35,847 bases of DNA, taken from Vibrio tasmaniensis 1F-187. GTDB lineage: Bacteria > Pseudomonadota > Gammaproteobacteria > Enterobacterales > Vibrionaceae. The translations under genes and the position numbers were made by a program. Position 1 is the first letter of the stretch. Each line of letters opens with the position of its first letter. The stretch spans positions 1 through 35,847 of the forward strand of contig NZ_AJZM02000044.1 of NCBI RefSeq assembly GCF_000272405.2. Direction: 5' to 3'. Under the pieces are notes generated by a model. It saw nothing but the letters and a program-made list of their open reading frames with translations. It was not told the DNA's origin and ran no database searches. Shown in pieces: positions 11,620-20,948 of the stretch.

Positions 11620-11702
11620 TTGCATTCACAACCCAGCATGACTAATCCCTCGATTCTTCATGTGGCTGCCCGAACAGCCGATAACGAGAACACTAGCTAT
11701 TT

Positions 11703-12482
11703 ATGGAAATGATTGAGCCAACCATGTTGGTCATACTTGCCTTGGTTGCATTTGCTGCAGGCTTTATTGATGCTGTCGCCGGTGGCGGAGGAATGTTAAC
11801 TGTACCAGCTTTGCTATCGCTTGGTTTACCACCACACATTGCACTCGGTACTAATAAGCTGGCCGCAACATTCGCCTCATCAACAGCCGCTTTTACTTAC
11901 TATCGCAAGAAGCTGTTCAAACCTGAATGTTGGGTCAATGCATTCATATCTACTTTAATAGGTGCAACAATCGGCACCCTGACTGTTGATGCCATAAGCA
12001 CAGAGTGGTTAGAGAAGGTATTACCGCTAGTCATTCTTGCAGCAGCGGTCTATACCATTTTTCATAAGACTCCAGATGTGAGCCATAATGTGTCTCCTAA
12101 ACCGTGCCCGGTACTCAAGAGAAAGCAAAAGTACCAAGGATTCATTCTCGGCTTTTATGATGGTGTTGCAGGCCCAGGAACCGGCGCTTTTTGGACTGTG
12201 AGCTCGATGGCGCTTTATCGTCTTAATATCTTACTTGCTTCTGGTCTATCTAAAGCCATGAACTTTACCAGTAACTTTACGTCTTTGGTGACCTTTGCGA
12301 TTCTCGGTCATATTGATTGGGTTCTAGGTTTAACCATGGGGCTTTGTTTGATGGCTGGTGCATTTGTTGGAGCACATTCTGCTATTCGCTTTGGTGCTAC
12401 ATTTATACGACCTGTCTTTGTGACTGTTGTGAGTGTCCTTGCGATTAAACTGGCTTACGAAGCGTGGTTTGTAACCTTATAG
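11703..12482 (+). CDS. yfcA: TSUP family membrane permease, YfcA type
   Basis: This is an inner-membrane protein of 259 residues with seven or eight hydrophobic segments, belonging to the TauE/SafE (TSUP) family. Members move small sulfur-containing or organic anions. The two half repeats each begin with the family signature, here AAGFIDAVAGGGGMLTVPAL (residues about 18-37) and LGFYDGVAGPGTGAFWT in the middle. It aligns with E. coli YfcA along its length. The substrate is unknown. It lies 128 bases after dinG and 23 bases before priC. The ribosome site is weak (GAGAA), and an in-frame ATG two codons later is an alternative start. Confidence 0.88.
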   Translation: MEMIEPTMLVILALVAFAAGFIDAVAGGGGMLTVPALLSLGLPPHIALGTNKLAATFASSTAAFTYYRKKLFKPECWVNAFISTLIGATIGTLTVDAISTEWLEKVLPLVILAAAVYTIFHKTPDVSHNVSPKPCPVLKRKQKYQGFILGFYDGVAGPGTGAFWTVSSMALYRLNILLASGLSKAMNFTSNFTSLVTFAILGHIDWVLGLTMGLCLMAGAFVGAHSAIRFGATFIRPVFVTVVSVLAIKLAYEAWFVTL

Positions 12483-12505
12483 CCCAGTCGCCCAAGGTAA
12501 GTAAA

Positions 12506-13054
12506 ATGAATCATTTCTCTAAATTAAAAAGCGTCATTGATACCTTAATTGGCCATTGCTCGCAGGTTGATAAATCTCGAGGGGCTTATCATCAAGCCTT
12601 GTTCGATAGAACCTTGTTTAAGTGCAGCTCTTCTATTTTACTGCCCTACGCACTCGAAACTCAGGCAACATACAACACTATTGTTCGAGAACAAGCGACA
12701 AACCAACTTACTGCTTCTCGGGCCAACTACCTGACAGAAAAACTCACTAATCAGATAGCTGCAATCCAAAGAGAACTAGCCAACCATGATTTAAGGTTAG
12801 ATCGAAAAAGTAAGTCAGGAAAAAACCTTAACGACCTATACAACGAACTCGCTCAGCACCAAGATTGGCAAAAGCGACTGGTCGATTTAGTACGAGTACG
12901 CAAGTTAGCGTTTGATTCTGCGCCTCGCCACAGTAAGAAAAAAGCGGACGAGGCTTGGCAATTAGCAAAAGAACGATTAGAACGCTGCGAAGACTCAATG
13001 AAAAATATTGAGAGACTGATTAACTTAGAGAACCCCAAGCGAAATGAACACTGA
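12506..13054 (+). CDS. priC: Primosomal replication protein PriC
   Basis: PriC (182 residues here, 175 in E. coli) helps reload DnaB at stalled forks with gaps on the leading strand, acting with SSB and Rep. The sequence is helical and basic. The family pattern is visible in FDRTLFKCSS, the HQDWQKRLVDLVRVRK segment and the C-terminal LERCEDSMKNIERLI. I chose the ATG at 12506 because AAGGTAAG lies just upstream and alignment starts there. The longer frame from 12464 would overlap yfcA and add 14 unconserved residues. Its last 11 bases overlap the start of rsmS. This priC-rsmS (ybaM) pair is also found in E. coli. Confidence 0.9.
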   Translation: MNHFSKLKSVIDTLIGHCSQVDKSRGAYHQALFDRTLFKCSSSILLPYALETQATYNTIVREQATNQLTASRANYLTEKLTNQIAAIQRELANHDLRLDRKSKSGKNLNDLYNELAQHQDWQKRLVDLVRVRKLAFDSAPRHSKKKADEAWQLAKERLERCEDSMKNIERLINLENPKRNEH

Positions 13055-13214
13055 TAACCCATCATCACCACTGGATAACGCCCCAGAAGAAGTTAAGTTA
13101 GCTGTCGACCTGATCTATCTGCTCGAAAGCAACGAAATCGACCCAAAGGTTGCGTTAGAAGCAATTAAGATTGTCCAACAAGATTTACAAGCCAAACTAG
13201 CATCTAGCATCTAG
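13044..13214 (+). CDS. rsmS: RsmS (YbaM, DUF2496) small protein
   Basis: This is a 56-residue protein. Its core, APEEVKLAVDLIYLLE followed by ALEAIKIVQQDLQAKL, matches E. coli YbaM, named RsmS in Pectobacterium as a modulator of exoenzyme production through the Rsm system. The start overlaps the end of priC by 11 bases, suggesting translational coupling. The last four residues and the stop codon (Ala-Ser-Ser-Ile-stop) come entirely from the CTAGCAT tandem repeat. The conserved domain ends just before it. The biochemical role is not established in vibrios. Confidence 0.85.
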   Translation: MNTDNPSSPLDNAPEEVKLAVDLIYLLESNEIDPKVALEAIKIVQQDLQAKLASSI

Positions 13215-13224
13215 CATCTAGCAT
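13197..13224. repeat. Heptamer tandem repeat (CTAGCAT)4, array 2
   Basis: Four perfect copies of CTAGCAT span 13197-13224, followed by A-rich sequence, as array 1 is. The first two and a half copies form the end of rsmS, including its stop codon. The rest lies in the 29-base gap before roxA. Confidence 0.95.
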
Positions 13225-13243
13225 AAAAACATACAGGATTCAC

Positions 13244-14377
13244 ATGTACCAACTTAGCTTTTCTATGCCCGAATTTCTTGAAAACTACTGGCATAAAAAA
13301 CCAACCATCTTGAAAGGTGGCTTCCAAAACTTCGTCGACCCAATTTCGCCGGAAGAACTTGCTGGTTTATCGATGGAAGAAGAAGTGGATTCTCGCTTTG
13401 TCTCTAACCTCGACAATCAATGGACTGCAGAACATGGTCCATTCTCAGAAGAGAAGTTTGGCGAACTCACTGAAACACATTGGCAATTGATCGTTCAAGC
13501 GGCTAACCACTGGCATCAGGGTGCCAATCAGCTGACTGAAGCGTTCCAAGCGTTACCAAACTGGTTATTCGACGATCTAATGATCTGCTATTCAGCACCA
13601 GAAGGTGGCGTAGGCCCCCATATTGATCAATACGATGTATTCATCATTCAAGGCCAAGGTAAACGCCAGTGGAAAGTCGGCGCAAAAGATATTGGCCAAT
13701 ACAAAGAGACCGTTCAAGCTTCTGCACTTCGTCAAATCGAAGGTTTTGACCCGATCATTGATGAAACTTTAGAGCCGGGCGATATCCTTTATATCCCACC
13801 AGGTTTCCCGCATGAAGGGAACACGTTAGAGCCGTCAATGAGCTACTCTATTGGCTACCGCTCCCCTAAAGAACAAGAGCTGATCAGCAACTTTGCCGAC
13901 TTTGTACTTGCTCATGATATGGGTGATGTTCACCTGCATGACCCAGAGTTCAAAACGCAAGAAGGCTACGGAAAAATTCGTTCATCGGATTTAAGCAATC
14001 TCACCGACATGTTGAAATCTGCACTAGAGCAACCTGAAACCATCAGTGAATTCATGGGGTGTCTGCTAAGCCAATCACGCCACCAGCTAGATATCGTCGC
14101 TCCTGAGCCATTATGGACTGAAGAAGAAATCGCCCAACACTTAGAGTCAGAAGGCGAGATCTGTCGAGTATCGGGGTTAAAGGCGCTATACCATGAGAAT
14201 GAAAGCAACACAGCTTACATCAATGGGGAAATCGTTAAAGTTGAACAGGCTGATTCTTCGCTACTAAACGTACTGTGTGATGATTCGGTAATTAACTCAA
14301 CAACTAACCTTTCTCCTTCAGGTGTAACCGTCGTGACGGAATTGGTGAATAAAGGTTACTGGTTTATCGAAGACTAA
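13244..14377 (+). CDS. roxA: Ribosomal protein L16 arginine 3-hydroxylase RoxA (YcfD)
   Basis: RoxA is a JmjC-type Fe(II)/2-oxoglutarate oxygenase that hydroxylates an arginine of ribosomal protein L16 (Arg81 in E. coli). The 377-residue protein follows E. coli YcfD throughout. The metal ligands appear as His126 and Asp128 in GGVGPHIDQYD and His190 in IPPGFPHEGN. A C-terminal winged-helix-like domain follows (after about residue 270), ending in VNKGYWFIED. An AGGA ribosome site precedes the ATG. It lies 29 bases after rsmS and is probably cotranscribed with it. A strong bidirectional terminator separates it from the convergent chemoreceptor gene. Confidence 0.95.
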   Translation: MYQLSFSMPEFLENYWHKKPTILKGGFQNFVDPISPEELAGLSMEEEVDSRFVSNLDNQWTAEHGPFSEEKFGELTETHWQLIVQAANHWHQGANQLTEAFQALPNWLFDDLMICYSAPEGGVGPHIDQYDVFIIQGQGKRQWKVGAKDIGQYKETVQASALRQIEGFDPIIDETLEPGDILYIPPGFPHEGNTLEPSMSYSIGYRSPKEQELISNFADFVLAHDMGDVHLHDPEFKTQEGYGKIRSSDLSNLTDMLKSALEQPETISEFMGCLLSQSRHQLDIVAPEPLWTEEEIAQHLESEGEICRVSGLKALYHENESNTAYINGEIVKVEQADSSLLNVLCDDSVINSTTNLSPSGVTVVTELVNKGYWFIED

Positions 14378-14437
14378 CTTCGTTCATCGGTTTCGCGGAT
14401 ATCGCCAAGCCCTAAAGCGTTAGAGCCCAAGAAAAAT

Positions 14438-14473
14438 AAAAGGGACAAATGAAATCTTCATTTGTCCCTTTTT
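14438..14473. terminator. Bidirectional terminator between roxA and the chemoreceptor gene
   Basis: A perfect 16-bp stem (14438-14453 with 14457-14472) has a 3-base loop. It has A and T runs on both sides and serves both convergent genes. Confidence 0.92.
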
Positions 14474-14521
14474 CTATTCAATTGTTAACTAAGCTTAAAA
14501 GCGATACAGTGAACAACTAGA

Positions 14522-16639
14522 CTAAACCTTGAACTGATTAACCAATTTCTGCTGCTGTTGGGACAGTTGATCAATTTCGCTACCCACTTGTTCAGAAGCT
14601 GCGGCTTGATCCAAGATCTTCGCACTCAAATCACGGATATTAACGACACTTTGGTTCACTTCACCGGAAACCGATTGTTGCTCTTCTGCCGCTCTCACGA
14701 TCTGGTTGTTCATATCACTGATCGCTTCTATAGAAGTAAAGATCGAACCCAGATCTTCGACCGCTTTTTGAACATGTAATGCCGTGTCGTTAGCGAGAAT
14801 ATTACCTTCTTGTATCGCTTCAACGACATCTTGAGTGCCCGCGTGGACCTTGTCGATCACAGCTCTGATTTCACCAACCGATGACTGCGTTCGGCTCGCA
14901 AGGTTTCTTACTTCATCAGCAACGACAGCAAAACCTCGACCTTGTTCGCCTGCACGAGCCGCTTCAATCGCGGCATTCAATGCCAGTAAGTTGGTTTGCT
15001 CAGAGATTCCTTCAATCACACTTAAGATCTCAGTGATGTTACCGTTATTTTTAGCCAACTCTTCAACAATAGGCACGGCGCTCGACATACGATCCACCAG
15101 CTTTCTCATTTCACCGGCAGAAAGTTCGATAACCTGTTGGCCTTGCTGAGCAGAACGATTCGCTTCACAAGCGGCATCAACGGCTATTTCAGCATTTTGT
15201 ACCACTAAGCCCGAAGTCTGAGTCATCTCTTCTGCCGCGGTCGCCACAAGATCCACTTCTTTAAACTGAGACTCACTACTTTCACGAGTACTTGATGCCG
15301 AGGCCTTCGCTTGGCTTGTCGTGCTCGCCACTTGCTCAGTGGTCTGAATCACCTCTTTAATCGTGTGTTGAAGCTTGTCTAAGAACAGGTTAAACCCTTG
15401 TGACAACTGACCAATTTCGTCTTGAGATTTCACTTCCAAGCGTTGCGTTAAATCACCTTCACCAGAAGCAATATCGTTCAGTCTCTCAACCACCTGTCGA
15501 ATAGGCTTAACAATGGACAGTGAAGCAAAAGCAATGATCGCTAGACCGAAAAGAATAAAGCTAATACCCGCAATCACTTCAGTCTTAATACCTTCACTTA
15601 GCTTAGTACTAATAATGGCATCCAATTGATTCGCGTCAGCAACCACACTCTCTCTTGGAATCTCAAACAGCACACCCCAAGTTTGGTTGGCGGCAACAAC
15701 AGGTGCAAATGCGAGTAACCACTCACCATTCTCACTCCATTGAGTCGTGACTTCGCCACCAAAGATAAAGTCCGTCATTAGATCACTACTTGTATTGTTG
15801 CTTTGAAAACTCGAACCAACCGCAATACTTTGATCATCAGAAGCGATAACGGAACCGTCTAAGCTAACGACGTAAACCGCGCCTGCACCTTCAAACAAGC
15901 TTTGATCCGATTGAGTGACAACATTGGTTAAACCATCGAGCCTTAAGTCGATGCCCAAAAAACCAATCGCCACATCATCAACGATGATAGGCACCGAAAT
16001 CGAAGACGTAAGCAGTTCTTGACCACCGCTACTCACAACTCTTGGCGTACTAATACACGTTTGTCCAGATGACAAAGGACAGAAAAAGCGTTCGCTATTG
16101 CTGTTATCACTCAATGTTGATTCTGATAACACGTTTGGAAGAACATTCTCACCATTATCTGCGACCTTCCAATAAGGAGCAAAACGCCCTCTTTCATTCG
16201 AGCCGACATAATCCGCATCGACATAATTCGCATCTTCAGCATCAAGTAAATCGGGCTTGAAGACTAGGTAAGCCCCTTGAATAGAATCAAAGTTCAAAAC
16301 GGAACGACGAACCATTTCATCTAACGCAGTACGAAGCTCTTCACTTGGGGTAAAGTTTTCGTCTGCGTTGTTCTTTAGAAACTGAGCACTAGAAGCCAAC
16401 ATTTCTGCTCGATAAATAGCTTCATCGACATAACGTTGAGTTTCCTGAGCATTAAGCTGAGAAACGGATGCCAACAACTGTTGAGTTTTGTTAATCACTG
16501 ATTCTGAGCTTTGAGATTTTATGACCTGTTGATTGCTCGTCGCGTTGTAGATCGAGAAACCAATGAGAGACAGTGACGTAATGATTAAACAACAACCTGC
16601 TAAGAGGGTTATTTTCCACTGTACTGATAGAGAGCGCAT
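14522..16639 (-). CDS. Methyl-accepting chemotaxis protein
   Basis: This 705-residue inner-membrane chemoreceptor has a first transmembrane segment at about 10-30 and a periplasmic domain of about 320 residues with a double-Cache look ([46 protein letters not shown]). A second membrane segment lies at about 355-376, then a HAMP domain (about 377-430) and the methyl-accepting signalling domain. The hairpin tip reads [20 protein letters not shown]. There is no C-terminal CheR-binding pentapeptide. Cys187 and Cys195 in the ligand domain could form a small disulphide loop. The aspartate motif of amino-acid dCache receptors is not obvious to me, so the ligand is unknown. The gene stands alone, convergent with roxA. 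Confidence 0.93.
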   Translation of the reverse strand: MRSLSVQWKITLLAGCCLIITSLSLIGFSIYNATSNQQVIKSQSSESVINKTQQLLASVSQLNAQETQRYVDEAIYRAEMLASSAQFLKNNADENFTPSEELRTALDEMVRRSVLNFDSIQGAYLVFKPDLLDAEDANYVDADYVGSNERGRFAPYWKVADNGENVLPNVLSESTLSDNSNSERFFCPLSSGQTCISTPRVVSSGGQELLTSSISVPIIVDDVAIGFLGIDLRLDGLTNVVTQSDQSLFEGAGAVYVVSLDGSVIASDDQSIAVGSSFQSNNTSSDLMTDFIFGGEVTTQWSENGEWLLAFAPVVAANQTWGVLFEIPRESVVADANQLDAIISTKLSEGIKTEVIAGISFILFGLAIIAFASLSIVKPIRQVVERLNDIASGEGDLTQRLEVKSQDEIGQLSQGFNLFLDKLQHTIKEVIQTTEQVASTTSQAKASASSTRESSESQFKEVDLVATAAEEMTQTSGLVVQNAEIAVDAACEANRSAQQGQQVIELSAGEMRKLVDRMSSAVPIVEELAKNNGNITEILSVIEGISEQTNLLALNAAIEAARAGEQGRGFAVVADEVRNLASRTQSSVGEIRAVIDKVHAGTQDVVEAIQEGNILANDTALHVQKAVEDLGSIFTSIEAISDMNNQIVRAAEEQQSVSGEVNQSVVNIRDLSAKILDQAAASEQVGSEIDQLSQQQQKLVNQFKV

Positions 16640-17152
16640 TTAATATCCTTATTTAAGCCAAAAGACTTCCATAACCGTAACCATCACATTAGTAACAAAC
16701 TGCTATGCACAATGTGAATGAGTTAGACGAATAGCTTAGCGGATAATTACAGCACAAATTACGTGCATATAAAACGAAAGTTTATAGAAATGTTAATAAA
16801 TCGTGTATTTTGTCTGTTATTGCTTTGATTTCAAGAGCTTTCAGCTTGTCAGACTTAGGCTTCTTTGTGCCTAAGCTTCCGGTCATGAATAACGCAAATT
16901 GCTTCAGAGCAGTTGCAACATTTCAAGGAAGCCTATGACTCCTTTTTATTTTATAACCTCAATAAATTCGGATTAGTTTTTATAATCCAAGCTATAGAAT
17001 TTTATCTTGATCAACTTCACACTTTTTGGTTGCTAAGTAGACGCTCAATCTCTAATATCTCGCGCCTAGATTCCCAGGTTACTTTACTTATTTGGCTCTC
17101 CTTAATGGAACGCCAAGACTTTTTACGTCCTAATTTTTGGAGAGATACGCAA
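16640..17152. other. Intergenic region between chemoreceptor gene and emrD
   Basis: This 513-base AT-rich divergent region contains a hairpin (16854-16875) and a frame open from 16913 that runs into emrD without conserved sequence. I see no recognised operator. The emrD leader may be long. Confidence 0.5.
16854..16875 (+). other. Hairpin in the region upstream of emrD
   Basis: CTTAGGC (16854-16860) and GCCTAAG (16869-16875) are perfect inverted copies around an 8-base T-rich loop. No T run follows. It may be a regulator site or a leader hairpin. It lies 277 bases before the emrD start. Confidence 0.4.
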
Positions 17153-18358
17153 ATGTCCGCCTCGTTTCCATTAGCGAAACTTACCTTTTTAATCGCTATC
17201 CTGACTGCCGTGGGTCAAATGACTCAAACGATGTACGTGCCTTCTATCGGTCATATGGCGGGTGAGTTCTTGGTTTCAGCATCTTCGCTTCAAGCTGTGA
17301 TGGCGTGCTACCTGATCCCTTATGGTCTGTCGCAATTTGCATACGGTCCACTTTCTGATCGCCTAGGTCGCAAACCAATCATCGTCGTCGGTTTGATCAT
17401 CTACATCATCGGTACTTTGGTGGCATTGTTTGCTCACGAATATGAATGGTTTTTAGCAGGTAGCTTTATACAAGGTTTGGGCATCGGTTGTGGTGGTGCG
17501 ATGTCTCGTACATTGACTCGCGACTGTTTTGAAGGCGCAGAACTGCACCGCGCAAACAGCTTAATTAGCATGTGTGTGATTTTCTCACCATTGATGGCTC
17601 CTGTATTAGGTGGGTACTTAACAGAAGCTTTCGGTTGGCGTTCTAGCTACTTGTTCCTGGCGCTGTTTGGTATCGCAGTGGTGATCACCATGATGACGAG
17701 CATGATGGAAACTCTGCCAAAAGAACGACGCAAACATGAATCGGTTGCCAACAGCTACAAGTTCGTTCTATCTGACAAACGTTTCCAAGGTTTCTTATTG
17801 GTATTGGTCGCAACATTTGCAGGTGTAGCGGTATTTGAAGCTGCGGCAGGTGTATTACTTGGCGGAGTACTTGGCTTGCCAGCAACCACAGTAAGCTTGT
17901 TGTTTGTATTACCCATTCCAGGTTACTTAGTCGGTGCTGGCCTATCCAGTTACATCGCACAACGTAGCAGTGAGCGCCGCGCTCTGAATGTTGGACTAGT
18001 TGCTATCTTGGTAGGGTCTACCGTGGTGTTGATACCAGGTCTATTTAGTCAAACAACAGCATTAACTTTGATCGGTGGTGCTACGATTTACTTTTTGGGC
18101 GCTGGTATCTTATTCCCGGCGGCAACAACAGGGGCGCTTTCGCCATTCCCGTACCACGCAGGTACTGGAGGTGCAATTTTGGGTGGTATGCAAAATCTAG
18201 GTGCTGGCATCGCAACACTACTGGCCTCGTTCTTCCCAGCTCAAGACCAACTTCCGCTCGGTTGCTTGATGATTGCAATGTCATTCATCGCCATGCTTGG
18301 TTTACGTTGGGTTAATCGTAAACCTGACCATTCAAACGAAATGCCATTGGCTATCTAA
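17153..18358 (+). CDS. emrD: Multidrug efflux MFS transporter EmrD
   Basis: EmrD is a 12-helix major facilitator of the DHA1 type. E. coli EmrD exports uncouplers and amphipathic compounds. From the ATG at 17153 the protein has 401 residues (E. coli 394). A GGAGAG ribosome site lies eight bases before it, and alignment with EmrD begins at LTFLIAILTAVGQMTQTMYV. The reading frame stays open upstream to 16913, but that 80-residue extension is not conserved. Motif A appears as GPLSDRLGRKP between helices 2 and 3, and the conserved segment ARTLPRD of EmrD is seen as SRTLTRDCFEGAEL. It has its own terminator, with no operon partners. Confidence 0.92.
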   Translation: MSASFPLAKLTFLIAILTAVGQMTQTMYVPSIGHMAGEFLVSASSLQAVMACYLIPYGLSQFAYGPLSDRLGRKPIIVVGLIIYIIGTLVALFAHEYEWFLAGSFIQGLGIGCGGAMSRTLTRDCFEGAELHRANSLISMCVIFSPLMAPVLGGYLTEAFGWRSSYLFLALFGIAVVITMMTSMMETLPKERRKHESVANSYKFVLSDKRFQGFLLVLVATFAGVAVFEAAAGVLLGGVLGLPATTVSLLFVLPIPGYLVGAGLSSYIAQRSSERRALNVGLVAILVGSTVVLIPGLFSQTTALTLIGGATIYFLGAGILFPAATTGALSPFPYHAGTGGAILGGMQNLGAGIATLLASFFPAQDQLPLGCLMIAMSFIAMLGLRWVNRKPDHSNEMPLAI

Positions 18359-18389
18359 AGTAAACTCTACCTCAGCTCAAACAACGAAG

Positions 18390-18419
18390 AGGGACAGACT
18401 GAAAAGTATGTCCCTTTTT
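18390..18419 (+). terminator. Intrinsic terminator of emrD
   Basis: AGGGACA pairs with TGTCCCT, with an inner ACT/AGT pairing around GAAA and one mismatch, followed by five T. Confidence 0.8.
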
Positions 18420-18613
18420 CATTGCACGTTTCCCCCAGCTCACATCTACCATCGATTCCATTAAACATTACTTTGATTTATTGAAAACAATAACAGACAC
18501 TTACGCTGAAAGTACCAATCCAGAATCCCATTATAAATAACATCACTGGAAGAAAACTAACCACTAAAGGATGCTGGCATTAAAACGAGTAAGGTACACA
18601 ATAGGATATACAG

Positions 18614-20779
18614 ATGCGTTTCGCTTTAACCACATTAGCCGTATCGGCCGCACTTGTCGCCGGATGCAGCAATCAAGGAATAACAACCATGGACCACAAC
18701 TCTCCATCGCAACTCATCGCACATCAAACCCAAGCTCCCGTAGCTAAGAAAGTCCCTCATGCAATGACGATTCATAGTGATACCCGAATCGATGGTTATT
18801 ACTGGATGCGTGATGATGAGCGCCAAGACCCAGAGATCTTGCAGCATCTTGAGCAAGAAAACCAGTACGCAGAGGCCGTGCTGAAACACACTGAAGCATC
18901 ACAAGAACAGTTATTTGAAGAGATCAAAGGCCGAATCGCAAAAGACGACCATTCGGTTCCAGTTCGCAAAGGCAGCTACTACTACTCGAATGAAGTCACA
19001 GGTGACAACGAATACCCAGTTCACTTGCGTGAAAATGACTTTTTAGGTACAGACAAGCAAGTCATCTTAGATGTTAACGAACTAGCAAAAGACCATGAAT
19101 TTTTCAGTATTGGTGGCTTAACGATCAGCCCAAGCGAAAACTTGTTGGCCTATGGCGAAGACACGCTGAGCCGCCGTATTTACACCATCAAGATTAAAGA
19201 CCTCACGACAGGTGAATACCTAACAGATGAAATTGAAGGAGCTTCGAGCGCTATTGCATGGCAAAACGACAACCAAGCCTTTTACTACATCAAAAAAGAT
19301 CCACAAACATTACTTGGTTATCAAGTTTACCGCCATGTGTTAGGCACACCTCAAACAAGCGATGAGCTAATCTACGAAGAAGCCGATAGCGCTTATTACA
19401 CCTCTTTAAGTAAAAGCAAAGATGGTGAACAGGTCTACATTTGGCACTCGAGTACAGAAACCAGCGGTGTTTCAGTCATAGATGCCAACAACCCAAACGC
19501 TAAAGCTGAAGCTTTCTACCCACGAGAAACGGGTATCGAGTACAGCATCGCTAAGCTAGGTGATTGTTACTACATCTACACCAACTACCAAGCGGTCAAC
19601 TTCCGTTTAATGAAAGTCACTGCTGAAGAGATGCATGACCGCTCTAAATGGGTCGATGTCATTCCTGCTGACGAGAATACTCAGCTTGTTGACTTCGAGC
19701 TGTTTGATGACCATCTGGTTTACGAGCAACGTGCGAATGGCTTGTCTACAGTGAAAGTTCGTCAACTCTCAACAGGGAAAGAGTTCCCACTTGAATTTAA
19801 CGACACTGCTTTTGCTGCTTACCTAACAAGTAACTATGAATTAGATAACTCAAAAGTTCGCGTCTATTACAGCAGCTTAACCACACCAGGTACTTACTAT
19901 GATTTCGACCTAAGTTCAGGAGAATCCGAAGTCATGAAACAAACACCTGTATTGGGTGATTTCGAAGCGGATAACTACCAATCAGAGCGAATTATGGTAA
20001 CGGCTCGCGATGGTAAGCAAGTACCTGTCTCTCTGGTTTATCGCAAAGATTTATTCAAGAAAGACGGCACTAACCCAATCTACCAATACGGCTATGGCTC
20101 TTACGGATCTACGATCGAACCTACCTTCAGCTCAACTCGCCTAAGCCTACTGGATAGAGGTTTTGTTTTTGCGATCGCTCACATCCGCGGTTCAGAGATG
20201 CTCGGGCGCCCTTGGTATGAGGACGGCAAAAAGCTAACCAAGCAAAACACGTTCAACGACTTTATCGATGTAACCAAAGGGCTAGTTGAAGAAGGCTACG
20301 GCGCACAAGATAAAGTGTTCGCCGTTGGTGGTTCTGCTGGCGGTCTATTGATGGGCGCAATCATCAACCAAGCACCAGAACTGTACTGTGGCATCGGAGC
20401 ACATGTTCCGTTTGTGGACGTTGTCACAACCATGCTTGACGAATCGATTCCTCTTACCACCAACGAGTATGACGAATGGGGCAACCCGAACGATAAAACC
20501 TATTACGATTACATGCTAGGTTACTCACCATATGACAATGTGAAGGCTCAAAGCTACCCGAACATGTTGGTAACAACAGGCTTGCATGACTCACAAGTAC
20601 AATACTTTGAACCCATGAAGTGGGTGGCGAAGCTGCGTGAGATGAAAACAAACAACAACGTGCTGCTGTTCAAAACCGATATGGAAGCCGGTCACGGTGG
20701 CGCTTCTGGTCGATTTAAGCGATTAAAAGAAGACGCACTTGAATACGCGTTCTTTTTAGACTTGCTAAAGACTCAGTAG
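18614..20779 (+). CDS. ptrB: Oligopeptidase B (protease II), S9A family, with lipoprotein signal
   Basis: This is a 721-residue serine peptidase of the prolyl oligopeptidase family that cuts short peptides after Arg and Lys. The body follows E. coli PtrB from KVPHAMTIHSDTRIDGYYW to the end: a beta-propeller gate, then an alpha/beta hydrolase domain with Ser574 (GGSAGG), Asp659 (LHDSQVQY) and His694 (GHGG). Unlike cytosolic E. coli PtrB, the first residues form a lipoprotein signal (TTLAVSAALVAGC, Cys18 with Ser at +2), implying outer-membrane anchoring. A second in-frame ATG at 18689 has a good AAGGAA site eight bases upstream and would give a 696-residue form without the signal. Both starts are plausible. 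No operon partners are apparent. Confidence 0.93.
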   Translation: MRFALTTLAVSAALVAGCSNQGITTMDHNSPSQLIAHQTQAPVAKKVPHAMTIHSDTRIDGYYWMRDDERQDPEILQHLEQENQYAEAVLKHTEASQEQLFEEIKGRIAKDDHSVPVRKGSYYYSNEVTGDNEYPVHLRENDFLGTDKQVILDVNELAKDHEFFSIGGLTISPSENLLAYGEDTLSRRIYTIKIKDLTTGEYLTDEIEGASSAIAWQNDNQAFYYIKKDPQTLLGYQVYRHVLGTPQTSDELIYEEADSAYYTSLSKSKDGEQVYIWHSSTETSGVSVIDANNPNAKAEAFYPRETGIEYSIAKLGDCYYIYTNYQAVNFRLMKVTAEEMHDRSKWVDVIPADENTQLVDFELFDDHLVYEQRANGLSTVKVRQLSTGKEFPLEFNDTAFAAYLTSNYELDNSKVRVYYSSLTTPGTYYDFDLSSGESEVMKQTPVLGDFEADNYQSERIMVTARDGKQVPVSLVYRKDLFKKDGTNPIYQYGYGSYGSTIEPTFSSTRLSLLDRGFVFAIAHIRGSEMLGRPWYEDGKKLTKQNTFNDFIDVTKGLVEEGYGAQDKVFAVGGSAGGLLMGAIINQAPELYCGIGAHVPFVDVVTTMLDESIPLTTNEYDEWGNPNDKTYYDYMLGYSPYDNVKAQSYPNMLVTTGLHDSQVQYFEPMKWVAKLREMKTNNNVLLFKTDMEAGHGGASGRFKRLKEDALEYAFFLDLLKTQ

Positions 20780-20805
20780 ATTCTGCGTAAAAGTGAGTAT
20801 TCACA

Positions 20806-20843
20806 CCATTTTGTCGCCATTTAGGGGCGACAAAATGGCGACA
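20806..20843 (+). other. Overlapping alternative hairpins after ptrB
   Basis: A 13-bp perfect stem pairs 20806-20818 with 20826-20838. A second copy of GGCGACA (20837-20843) lets TGTCGCCAT (20812-20820) pair instead with ATGGCGACA (20835-20843). No T run follows, so it is not a standard intrinsic terminator. It may protect the 3' end of ptrB mRNA or act as a regulator of xthA. Confidence 0.65.
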
Positions 20844-20948
20844 GAAATTATTAAGCATGCTTAAATACGATTAATCATGAAACCCACCAAATCAGCAAGC
20901 CCTTGAAAAGCAAGCAATCACAAGGGTTTACGAGAGGTATAAAAACAA

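Noticed and set aside
16913..17152. N-terminal extension of EmrD by 80 residues
   Set aside because: Not conserved with EmrD; a good ribosome site and alignment support the start at 17153.
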